64,000 nt of DNA from Nostoc sp. HK-01 (lineage in GTDB: Bacteria > Cyanobacteriota > Cyanobacteriia > Cyanobacteriales > Nostocaceae): NCBI GenBank assembly GCA_003990705.1, contig AP018318.1, positions 5,939,001 to 6,003,000 on the forward strand. Reading direction: 5' to 3'. Below the pieces are notes generated by a model, which was not told the DNA's origin, did no database searches, and saw nothing but the letters and a program-made list of their open reading frames with translations. The position numbers and the translations under genes are program-made. Each line of letters opens with the position of its first letter. The first letter of the stretch is position 1. Positions 25,992 to 33,680 of this stretch are shown here, in pieces.

Positions 25992-26951
25992 TCATACTTC
26001 ACCAACTTCCAACAATACTTTTAACACGCCCCGACGTTGTGCTTCTTCAAAAGCTGCAAGAGCTTCTGTGAGGGGATAATGGGCATGAATTAGAGGTTTT
26101 ACGTCTACTTTTTCTGCTGCTAATAATTCCAAAGCAGCCGGAAAAGGGCCACAACGAGAACCAATCAGGGTGATTTCGTCCACAACCAAAGACGAAGCAT
26201 CTAAACTTAAATTGCCTGCGTATGTACTTTTCATGACTAGGGTACCACGAGGGCGTAAAGCACGACGAGCGATCGCAAATCCTTCAGGATTACCAGTACA
26301 ATCTACAGAAATATCAAAAGCTTTATCGGTAACTGCATCAACTAAACCAGTTTTAATTCCTCTGGCTGCTAAATTCGTCAGTTTTTCGGGATGACGACCG
26401 ATAACCAACAAGTCGCAGCCAGTTAAAGCCAGCGTTTGGGCGACAAGTTGACCAAGTTTCCCATCTCCCACAACTAACACCCGGTCGTCTGAACACAACA
26501 CCACCTGCTGCTGAATTTCTAACGCTGCTGCTAGTGGTTCGGTAAAAGTTGCAATGTATGTAGGCACATTATCCGGTACAGGATGTAAGTTTTCTATGGG
26601 TAAACACAGATAATCTGCAAAAGCCCCGTGACGGTTCACAATACCCAACACCGTGCGATTTTCGCAGTGAGTCGGTTGTCCTCGGCGACAGAACCGACAA
26701 TGACTACAGGCTGCATTAATTTCGCCTACTACCCGTTTATTGATTAAGTTCTCCGGCCCTTGTTCCACAACACCGACAAACTCATGTCCCAGAATACCAG
26801 CATACGGATAGTAACCCCGCTTCAACTCCAGGTCAGTATTACAAATTCCCGCATGCAAAACACGCACCAAAGCTTCCCCTAATTTAGGTTCGGGAACCGG
26901 AATATCTGTGCGTAGTTTTAGTTGTTGGTTTTCGAGCCACAGTCCTTTCAT
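25992..26951 (-). CDS. Zinc-dependent medium-chain alcohol dehydrogenase
   Basis: NAD(P)-dependent MDR-family dehydrogenase. Catalytic zinc ligands are the cysteine in HAGICNTDLEL, the His-Glu pair in GILGHEFVG and the later glutamate; the structural zinc site has four cysteines in CSHCRFCRRGQPTHC. The coenzyme domain opens with VLVVGDGKLGQLVAQ. I start at ATG 26951 (MKGLWLE), since the 16 residues before it in the longer frame do not fit the family. About 320 residues, normal to slightly short. The stop lies in a TTCATAC-type repeat. The alcohol or polyol substrate is unknown. Confidence 0.88.
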   Translation of the reverse strand: MKGLWLENQQLKLRTDIPVPEPKLGEALVRVLHAGICNTDLELKRGYYPYAGILGHEFVGVVEQGPENLINKRVVGEINAACSHCRFCRRGQPTHCENRTVLGIVNRHGAFADYLCLPIENLHPVPDNVPTYIATFTEPLAAALEIQQQVVLCSDDRVLVVGDGKLGQLVAQTLALTGCDLLVIGRHPEKLTNLAARGIKTGLVDAVTDKAFDISVDCTGNPEGFAIARRALRPRGTLVMKSTYAGNLSLDASSLVVDEITLIGSRCGPFPAALELLAAEKVDVKPLIHAHYPLTEALAAFEEAQRRGVLKVLLEVGEV

Positions 26952-27068
26952 CACTATTCCACTGGTAGATACTGCACCAACCGGTGAATAGTATAACAAC
27001 TTTACTCTACTCCGCGTGACTTTGCGCTTAACTCCGCGCCCCTCTGCGTTTGTGAAATTACTCCAAGC

Positions 27069-27638
27069 CTAAGCAAATTCGCCCGTATTTTGATGGCAAT
27101 CAACACCAATCTTATTTAACCAAATAATCAAATCTTCTGAATGAACTGCAATTTCACTTCCTAAAGTTTTGATATAAAGTAGCCCATCACTAATAGTTAA
27201 ATCTCTAATGGGATACCAAGCATCACGATTTTGAATCAAAAGATCCAAAGGAATACCACCTTTTAAAACATTCTTGCGATATCTCCACCAAGCACGCCAT
27301 AAAAACACAGATTTAGTACAGTGCATCTGATAACCTTTTGGCACTTTACAATATTTATATTGATAGAAACCTCGATTGTCTATCTCTCCTTTTAAGAGAT
27401 AGCTGTATTCTACTAATACCTGATTGATCGATTCCCAATGAGTGGAATTTGCCTGAACTAGAAACTCAGATGATGCACAATTTAACTGTGCTGTAGCAAT
27501 TACAACTTGAGATTTTGCTGTAAGTTGGTTAGTGTTATATACAGTTTGTGCTGTCAAAGCAGAATTGGATAATAAAATATCTTTGTTGTGGATAGTTTTG
27601 TCTACAAATTCGTGAATTAGTTCTAGGTTGGATAACAT
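27069..27638 (-). CDS. Hypothetical protein
   Basis: I do not recognise the family. About 189 aa from ATG 27638 (MLSNLELIHEFV); a GTG at 27698 would add 20 residues. The protein appears soluble: a helical N-terminal third rich in Asn/Thr/Gln (SNSALTAQTVYNTNQLTAKSQ), then a basic-aromatic segment SVFLWRAWWRYRKNVLKG and a strand-rich end (GLLYIKTLGSEIAVHSEDLIIWLNKIG). No signal peptide or membrane helix. Genes on both sides are unrelated, so context gives no hint. Confidence 0.6.
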   Translation of the reverse strand: MLSNLELIHEFVDKTIHNKDILLSNSALTAQTVYNTNQLTAKSQVVIATAQLNCASSEFLVQANSTHWESINQVLVEYSYLLKGEIDNRGFYQYKYCKVPKGYQMHCTKSVFLWRAWWRYRKNVLKGGIPLDLLIQNRDAWYPIRDLTISDGLLYIKTLGSEIAVHSEDLIIWLNKIGVDCHQNTGEFA

Positions 27639-27768
27639 CAGATTTATACCAAGTACAACGTTATGTAACTTAGTAGTTTCGCTAGACTTACACCCCAATC
27701 AGGACAAGTAGAAATCGATTTACACTAAAAACATTGTTGGTTCAAACTTTTATTAAATTAAAGTATAA

Positions 27769-27800
27769 AAGCCTACATAATGAAGATTAATGTAGGCTTT
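27769..27800 (-). terminator. Rho-independent-type terminator after the inositol monophosphatase gene
   Basis: Perfect 10-bp stem AAGCCTACAT / ATGTAGGCTT with an 11-nt loop, 25 bp downstream of the minus-strand stop. On the minus strand the stem is followed by TTATACTTT, on the plus strand by TTTAG, so it could work in both directions. Confidence 0.75.
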
Positions 27801-27823
27801 TTAGATCAGCTATCTGATAGATA

Positions 27824-28630
27824 TTAAATTTTCAACTCTTTGAGAAATGGTTCAAATACTGTCGCCAATTCTGCACGGCTGAGAACTAAGGTAGGAAAAG
27901 AGCGATCGCTATAATCTTCTCCCACTGATAATGGAAATGGCTCAGATTTGAGAGAATTCCAACTCCCACCAGCCGCTTGCACAATTACCCAAGCGCCGGC
28001 TATATCCCAAACTTTTGGTGTCGCTTCAATTCCACCTAACACCGCCCCAGTCGCCACGGTGAGAAAGTTATAACTAGCCACACCCAACATCCGAATTTTG
28101 CAGGGAAATCCTGGTTGAATAACAGAGGTACTGCGGGAACAAAGGTTAAAAAAGTGATTATTACTGGGAGCATCAACACTAGTGTGGATAGGATGATTGT
28201 TGAGAAATGCTCCCGTGGGTGTGGCTAAACCTGATGTACCTGGCCAAAAACCGTGAAAACTTTGACCCAATAGCGGTACGTGAACATATCCAAACACAGG
28301 CGTACCTTGATATAGCAAACCCAGAGAAATCGACCAAATTGGAATTCCACGGGTAAAATTAGTTGTCCCATCCAAAGGGTCGATTACCCAACACCATTCT
28401 GTCCCCGGAAATGTCTTATCGGCTTCCTCGCTGAGGATACCATAACCAGCAAAATTAGCGGCGATCGCATCCCGAATTTCCTGATTTGCCCATTTATCGG
28501 CGCGCGTTACCAAAGTACCATCAGCTTTTTGTAAAGCCTGTACTTGTCCAAAATCTTGTATTAGTTGTTTACCCACTCTAGCAGTGGTAGTGTGGGTAAA
28601 ATCGAGAACTGTTAACCAAAAATCATTCAT
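27824..28630 (-). CDS. Inositol monophosphatase-family phosphatase
   Basis: Mg-dependent sugar/polyol phosphatase of the IMPase/FBPase fold, 268 aa. Metal ligands are in ILSEEADKTF, the signature WVIDPLDGTTNF and the C-terminal VWDIAGAWVIVQAAGG, all intact. The closest plant and cyanobacterial relatives include inositol, histidinol and 3'-phosphoadenosine phosphatases, so the substrate is open; a PAP phosphatase role would be useful beside a PAPS-using locus but is only a thought. It is preceded on the same strand by the BCD-family carrier with a 121-bp gap that holds a large hairpin. Confidence 0.88.
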   Translation of the reverse strand: MNDFWLTVLDFTHTTTARVGKQLIQDFGQVQALQKADGTLVTRADKWANQEIRDAIAANFAGYGILSEEADKTFPGTEWCWVIDPLDGTTNFTRGIPIWSISLGLLYQGTPVFGYVHVPLLGQSFHGFWPGTSGLATPTGAFLNNHPIHTSVDAPSNNHFFNLCSRSTSVIQPGFPCKIRMLGVASYNFLTVATGAVLGGIEATPKVWDIAGAWVIVQAAGGSWNSLKSEPFPLSVGEDYSDRSFPTLVLSRAELATVFEPFLKELKI

Positions 28631-28655
28631 TAGATTACTAGGGAGTGAGTTAATA

Positions 28656-28727
28656 AAGTAAAAAGGTAAAAGTAAAAAGGTAAAAGATTAGTTTTTTTAC
28701 TTTTGCCTTTTTCCTTTTGCCTTACCT
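28656..28727 (-). terminator. Long A/T-rich inverted repeat after the BCD-family carrier gene
   Basis: Plus-strand AAAGTAAAAAGGTAAAAG-type arm followed by TTTTTACTTTTGCCTTTTT-type arm, an imperfect stem of about 25 bp per arm with a T-run, lying between the carrier stop (28752) and the phosphatase start (28630). Each arm is itself built of short tandem repeats of aaaaggtaaaag. Confidence 0.55.
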
Positions 28728-28751
28728 TAATACCCATACACCAAATTTCAA

Positions 28752-30185
28752 TTAGTCTAGATCGCTTTCTAAGACAGATGCGATCGCTTGCTTGGTAGTT
28801 GTTTGAAATTCTGTAATGTTGACACGGTTGAGAAACCCAATTGACAACACCATTCCCACAGCTTCTAAGGCAAATACCAACCCATAAGCTAGTTCCAAAC
28901 TAGGTAACACTCTCCGCCCGATATCCAAAAGTGTACCGCCGATGACAACCGCTAAACCCCTAGAAATAGACTGCGCTAGTCCCCATGCACCGATAAACGT
29001 CCCGGCGGCTTCGGCTGCGGTTAAATCTAGCATCAAGCTAATTGCAGCCGTGGTTAAGAACCCAGTCGCTAAACCGAATAATACCAAACCAAATTTGAGA
29101 AAAGCTGCATTAGCTGTAAATCCCGAAATCCCTAGCAATAATGCACACAAAGCCACCAACATACACCCTAAGCGTGCGCTTCTGCGCTTACCTAAACGCG
29201 GTACAATCAAAAATCCAGCCACAGCGTAGGCAACCAGCAAACCCATACCATAATAAATGTTTAATTTGGTGCTTTCCGCCAAAGGCAGTTTAAACACCTG
29301 ACCAGCATAAGGTTCTAAAATTGGGTCTTGCATAAACAAACACAGCGTCATTACCACCAAAAATGTGAAAAACAAGCCTGTTTGGGGACTGGCGGTTAAA
29401 ATTTTCCAAGCCGCATCTAAAGTAATGCTGTCCTCGCGGTTAACCAGTGTGGAACGGTTGGCGTATTGGGAGTATTTTTTTTCAACACCGAATGTAGCGA
29501 CAATCGCCAGTCCAAACACAATTGCTGGGACAATTATAAATAATCGGTTAATTGATGCTTGTAATGTTTCTGGAGTTGCTTCTGGGGTTAATTGCTTGAG
29601 CAAGCTAGAACTAATAATTGCGCCGACAATAATTCCCACCATCAGCATTGACCAAACTACACCGACGACTTTAGAACGGTTATCTTCTTCCGATACATCT
29701 ACCAACAAAGCCGCAAAAGCCGTACCACTAGCGCAAATTGCTAAACCGTAAATGGCAAAAACTAAAGATAGCAAAGCTGTCCAGCCAATGGTTTGAGTTG
29801 TCCAAACCCAAGCACCAGAGACACTCGCAGCATTATTCAGTTGCCACATTACTTGTACAGCTAAAAAAGCAGCGATCGCAAATATCGCCGCCCCTACCCA
29901 AACATAAGCTGTTCGGTGATAACCCCATAACGGTTTAGCATCCGACATCTGACCAAACCAAATCCGCGAAGGCGACACAAACGCAGGTAAAGCCAGCACC
30001 AGCGCCACCAACGTCGCCGGAATCGCTATTTCTTGAATCATGACCCTGTTAAGTACACCCAGAGTCAAAATCGACATCATACTCAGCCCCATTTGAAATA
30101 AGCCAAGCCGAAACATAGTCGGTAAATTGACCCTTGGCGCAACTGGGTATTTTGTTTCACTATCAAACACTTCACCGCTTGCCAT
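28752..30185 (-). CDS. BCD-family (PucC-like) MFS carrier
   Basis: Major-facilitator protein of the bacteriochlorophyll-delivery/PucC group, 477 aa with about twelve hydrophobic helices. Typical pieces are LPTMFRLGLFQMGLSMMSILTLGVLNRVMI, the loop ISPSRIWFGQMSD-like FVSPSRIWFGQMSDA, GYHRTAYVWVG, and GTFIGAWGLAQSISRGLAVVIGG. In purple bacteria relatives assist light-harvesting complex assembly; in cyanobacteria the role is less clear, perhaps chlorophyll or pigment-protein delivery. ATG at 30185. No operon partner upstream; the phosphatase follows. Confidence 0.9.
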   Translation of the reverse strand: MASGEVFDSETKYPVAPRVNLPTMFRLGLFQMGLSMMSILTLGVLNRVMIQEIAIPATLVALVLALPAFVSPSRIWFGQMSDAKPLWGYHRTAYVWVGAAIFAIAAFLAVQVMWQLNNAASVSGAWVWTTQTIGWTALLSLVFAIYGLAICASGTAFAALLVDVSEEDNRSKVVGVVWSMLMVGIIVGAIISSSLLKQLTPEATPETLQASINRLFIIVPAIVFGLAIVATFGVEKKYSQYANRSTLVNREDSITLDAAWKILTASPQTGLFFTFLVVMTLCLFMQDPILEPYAGQVFKLPLAESTKLNIYYGMGLLVAYAVAGFLIVPRLGKRRSARLGCMLVALCALLLGISGFTANAAFLKFGLVLFGLATGFLTTAAISLMLDLTAAEAAGTFIGAWGLAQSISRGLAVVIGGTLLDIGRRVLPSLELAYGLVFALEAVGMVLSIGFLNRVNITEFQTTTKQAIASVLESDLD

Positions 30186-30948
30186 AGCTGTTTTTTCTGA
30201 TGGTTTATCAAAATAGTCTCTCTTTAATTAAAGATAAACTGTTCCATATTCCAAAAAACCAGTCATTTCAGCGCAGCAATTTTTGGTTTTGGCAGTAGAG
30301 ATGTTTTTATAGCTTGAATGGAGTCATGACTTGGTAGCAGGTTACTCCAGATACTTTTTGAAGGATTTATGGCAGTCTTACTTTGTAAGTCACTTGCACA
30401 AAGCTGAAGAACTTAACTAAAATTATTTACATAATACGCAATAACTAAAAAAGTTAAAGCATGAACACTGTTGTTAGAGCAAGTGCTTTTTGGGATTCGG
30501 AAGTGAGGTGTGGGTAGCTAGTAGTGATGATTTACTTGGATTAGTTACAGAAGCTTCTACTATTGAATTGTTAACAGAAAAACTCAAATTGATGATTCCC
30601 GCACTTTGTGAGTTAAATCAAGTATAAGCTTGCCAGAAAGATTACATTGATTAAAGTGAATTATTAAATATCTAACATATTTGTAGCGTTTATTTTACTC
30701 CATTAATTAAGATCCTCTTGTTAAGAAAATTGTGTTTTACAGATATCATTTATTGCCTTTCACTACGCTCCACCCAAACTACGGAAAATCGTGTTCTGGC
30801 TTCATGTAGTACTCTATTGCATACTTAGTTTCTTGCAGTTTGGGAACTTTCTTGATGAAAGTATTAAACACAGGTAATCATGCGGAAGACGTTAAAAGGC
30901 AGAGCGAAGATGATGAAGTCATGAATGGCTAATAATTAGGAGCATTTA
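30186..30948. other. 763-bp intergenic stretch with a decayed DUF1902 gene
   Basis: Holds the frameshifted DUF1902 remnant (30461-30627) and, at 30855-30932, a 25-codon ATG frame (MKVLNTGNHAEDVK...) ending just before the ribosome site of the next gene, which could be chance or a leader peptide. I saw no toxin partner, IS end or RNA gene in the rest. Confidence 0.6.
30461..30627 (+). pseudogene. Frameshifted DUF1902 (HicB-like antitoxin) remnant
   Basis: ATG at 30461 gives MNTVVRASAFWDSEV and then runs into TAG. Moving frame after GAAGTGAG restores VWVASSDDLLGLVTEASTIELL, and then TEKLKLMIPALCELNQV to a TAA at 30627. The composite matches the short DUF1902 family (WD-x-E-x-x-VWVA-x-S-x-D-x-x-GL-x-TEA). 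A single-base deletion explains it. DUF1902 proteins often accompany HicA-type toxins; none is seen beside it. It is probably dead, and points to past toxin-antitoxin content here. Confidence 0.75.
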
Positions 30949-31851
30949 GTGATTTCATTTTACCCTGGTCAGAAAGCCAATGAACTTGCTAAAGGCGCTC
31001 AAGAGCGCTATGAGAGAGCTATTGTATGGTTGAAAATCGAGGAAGAAGCTACAAACAAGTTAGCAGAGGAGTATGGTCAACTCCAACTCAGGGTTGTAAA
31101 AGACACGATTAAGCAGTTTGTTGACTTTATTGAACGCACTGGTAGGAAAGCTTCTGAAAGCGAGAAACAACTTTTAGAGGGTTTAGACTTTTCAGTTCAG
31201 CAGATACAAGAATATAAAGCTGTTGCCGTAGCAGCAGAACAGTATTTTATGGCTGGTGCTAAAGCCGCTGGAGCCGCAGCAGCAGGTTATGGGAGTGCTA
31301 TAGGTGTTGCTACTTCTATAGGAGTAGCAAGTACCGGAACAGCTATCTCAAGCCTTAGTGGAGCCGCAGCTACAAATGCAATGCTGGCATGGTTCGGTGG
31401 TGGAGCAGTTGCAGCAGGTGGTGGTGGTATGGCCGTTGGTGTTTGGGTGCTAGGTGGTATCACTGCTATTCCAGCCTTGGCTATTGGTGGTTTTTTTGCG
31501 GCTCGTGAAGGCGAGAAAGCCATGACAAAGGCGCAGGAATATGTAACAAAAGTCAATAAAGCAATTACTGATATTGACTCTGCCAAAGAATATTCAAAAC
31601 AAGTAAAACAGCGTATTACTGAATTAAAAGGTGTCTTTGAATCCTTAAACACTCTTGCTGTTGAAGGATTGAACGAAATTGAATCTCAACCTTTTGATTC
31701 AAAGAGAGATGCTGAGAAGTTTCAACAGGTAGGACTTTTCATGAAGGGACTTGTAGACCTTTTGAAAACTCCAGTTTTAAACAGTGAAGGAAAACTGAAC
31801 CTTGGCACTGTGACAATCTTAGAAAAATACCGAACCCTATCAGGTAAATAA
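30949..31851 (+). CDS. Unknown protein: coiled coil - glycine-rich hydrophobic core - coiled coil
   Basis: Not a family I can name. GTG start with AGGAG 6 nt upstream (30938-30942). Residues 1-100 are charged and helical (ELAKGAQERYERAIVWLKIEEEATNKL), about 100-190 are a hydrophobic Ala/Gly-rich block with LAWFGGGAVAAGGGGMAVG and VLGGITAIPALAIGGFF, which could form one or two membrane-inserting hairpins, and about 190-300 return to charged helix. This layout is like alpha-helical pore-forming or membrane-remodelling proteins, which keep a hydrophobic hairpin between long helices. The next gene starts 2 bp after its stop. A toxin, effector or membrane-stress role is inference. Confidence 0.7.
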   Translation: MISFYPGQKANELAKGAQERYERAIVWLKIEEEATNKLAEEYGQLQLRVVKDTIKQFVDFIERTGRKASESEKQLLEGLDFSVQQIQEYKAVAVAAEQYFMAGAKAAGAAAAGYGSAIGVATSIGVASTGTAISSLSGAAATNAMLAWFGGGAVAAGGGGMAVGVWVLGGITAIPALAIGGFFAAREGEKAMTKAQEYVTKVNKAITDIDSAKEYSKQVKQRITELKGVFESLNTLAVEGLNEIESQPFDSKRDAEKFQQVGLFMKGLVDLLKTPVLNSEGKLNLGTVTILEKYRTLSGK

Positions 31852-31853
31852 AC

Positions 31854-32261
31854 ATGACAACTAAGAAAGTTCATGTAGAAGTATTGGGAGCAGGCGCAGA
31901 TGCTCTTCAAAGCTTAAACGCTATTGTTGAAGCTTACACGGATTACAAAAAAGTGGCACAAGAAGAACAGACTAAACGACGTAATATCGAAGCTTGGGAA
32001 AAAATAACAATTGCCCAGATTCAAGCTAATCGTGATGTTCTGATAAACTATCTTGAAAGCTCATTTGACGAACGAGCTAATAATTTTCGCTTTCTGTTTG
32101 AAAAAGTCGATCAGGCAATAGCAGAAGGTGATAATAAGCAATTAAATTTATTCCTGCATTCCATTACAGAACTAGCAAAATCTAGTCCCTTTAAAGACTT
32201 TGCAGATTTGACCTCAGTGAAAGTGGCTCTTGATGATCCAGAACATGAATGGTCATTTTGA
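31854..32261 (+). CDS. Unknown small helical partner protein
   Basis: A 135 aa soluble protein encoded 2 bp after the hydrophobic-core protein, so the two are surely co-expressed. It opens with a strand-like KKVHVEVLGAGADALQSL and then is almost all charged helix (EEQTKRRNIEAWEKITIAQIQANRDVLINYLESSFDERANNFRFLFEKVDQAIAEGD). The middle segment RDVLINYLESSFDERANNF looks like a conserved motif. No membrane segment or signal. It could be a chaperone, inhibitor or assembly partner of the upstream protein; I cannot assign it. Confidence 0.7.
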   Translation: MTTKKVHVEVLGAGADALQSLNAIVEAYTDYKKVAQEEQTKRRNIEAWEKITIAQIQANRDVLINYLESSFDERANNFRFLFEKVDQAIAEGDNKQLNLFLHSITELAKSSPFKDFADLTSVKVALDDPEHEWSF

Positions 32262-32416
32262 ATATAAAGTTAGGTTTTCCAACAGAGTAGATTTATGAAA
32301 AAGCGCGATCGCATCTCACCATTTCTATCGAGTAGCTACGATCGCACCAAAATCAAATTACTAACCAACGCTACACTAAAAAAGTAAAGAAATGTAAATG
32401 TGTAGATATTGCGATC

Positions 32417-33367
32417 GTGGAAACCATCACATTAGGTAAAAATGGCCCGACTGTTCCACCCCTATGTATTGGTACTTGGGCTTGGGGTGATAAACTTTTC
32501 TGGAATTATGGCAGCGACTACGGCCCAGAACAATTACAAGCAGCCTTTACAGCAGCCTTAGAAGCGGGTGTTACCTTTTTTGACACTGCCGAAATTTACG
32601 GAATGGGACTGTCAGAAAAATTTTTAGGGCAATTCATCAAGCAGACGCAACAAGCTGTACAAGTTGCCACCAAATTTGGTCCGCTTCCTTGGAGATTCAC
32701 AGGACAGTCTGTTAGTGATGCTTTAACAGAAAGCCTCAAACGCCTGCAACTAGAGAGAATTGAACTGTATCAAGTGCATTGGCCATTTGCTTTTTTGTTG
32801 AGTCAAGAAACACTGATGAACACCTTAGCCGATGAAGTGAAGCGGGGAAGAATTGCCGCAGTTGGTGTGAGTAATTACTCAGCAGCACAAATGCGAGAAG
32901 CACATCACATATTAGCAGCTAAGGGAGTTCCATTAGCAGTCAACCAAGTACGTTATTCTCTACTTACTCGCCAAGTAGAAAGTAGTGGTATTATTGCAAC
33001 TGCCCGTGAGCTTGGCGTAACAATTTTAGCTTATAGTCCTTTAGCTCAAGGATTGCTTACAGGCAAATACACGCCGGAAAATCTCGAAACCTTAAGCGGT
33101 GCTAGAAAGCTGAACCCAAATTTTAGTAAAGAAGGCTTGCAAAAAATCGTATCAGTAATATCTTTACTACGCAGTGTAGGAGAAAAACGCGATCGCACTC
33201 CGGCGCAAGTAGCACTCAACTGGTTAATTGCACAAGGTAATGTGATTCCCATCGCTGGGGTAAAAACAGCCGAACAAGTCAGACAAAATGCTGGTGCTTT
33301 AGGCTGGCACTTGAATAACGATGAAATCGAAGCAATCGAAAAAGCCACTCGTCCTTGGTTGAATTAA
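32417..33367 (+). CDS. Aldo/keto reductase
   Basis: NADPH-dependent oxidoreductase with a TIM barrel, 316 aa. The catalytic tetrad is visible: Asp and Tyr in FFDTAEIYG, Lys in VATKFG and His in YQVHWPF. The NADPH end is IPIAGVKTAEQVRQNAGALGW. GTG start at 32417; the first residues METITLGKNGPTVPPLCIGTWAWGD fit the family well. It stands alone between the unknown gene pair and a convergent helicase gene. Likely a general carbonyl-detoxifying or pyridoxal-reductase-like enzyme; substrate unknown. Confidence 0.92.
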   Translation: METITLGKNGPTVPPLCIGTWAWGDKLFWNYGSDYGPEQLQAAFTAALEAGVTFFDTAEIYGMGLSEKFLGQFIKQTQQAVQVATKFGPLPWRFTGQSVSDALTESLKRLQLERIELYQVHWPFAFLLSQETLMNTLADEVKRGRIAAVGVSNYSAAQMREAHHILAAKGVPLAVNQVRYSLLTRQVESSGIIATARELGVTILAYSPLAQGLLTGKYTPENLETLSGARKLNPNFSKEGLQKIVSVISLLRSVGEKRDRTPAQVALNWLIAQGNVIPIAGVKTAEQVRQNAGALGWHLNNDEIEAIEKATRPWLN

Positions 33368-33680
33368 CTTCGTTTCAAGCTAAATAACTACCTGCTTGGA
33401 AAATTTGTTGTGCTTCGGCAAATGTTGTTTTATGTAGAGCTTGAGTCATCCATACTTTATCTATACAGATCAACCATCTGCCTTCATTTGCGGTTCAATT
33501 CACTCAATAATTATAAATATTCAGCTTGTAGCTGCTCTAAATCTGCAATAGCGAACATAAGACTTGAGAAAATACATCTTTATCTATGTTCCTACAAGCT
33601 GATGAAATTGGTTAGTAATCAAAGCTAATGATCAATAGCCTGTAACTAATGACTTTTGACCATTGACTCTTGACTAACGA
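33368..33680. other. 313-bp convergent intergenic region
   Basis: AT-rich space between two genes that face each other. The last 50 bp contain heptamer repeats of TTGACYA type (tgaccattgactcttgac around 33656-33673), also seen before 48643. A 72-codon frame at 33410 has no ribosome site or protein-like composition and was not called. Confidence 0.5.

Noticed and set aside
30628-30854. HicA-type toxin partner of the DUF1902 remnant
   Set aside because: No HicA-like G-S-H motif or double-stranded-RNA-binding pattern in any frame after the remnant.
33410-33628. Possible 72 aa gene
   Set aside because: No ribosome site, composition is not protein-like, and it lies in a convergent gap with repeats.
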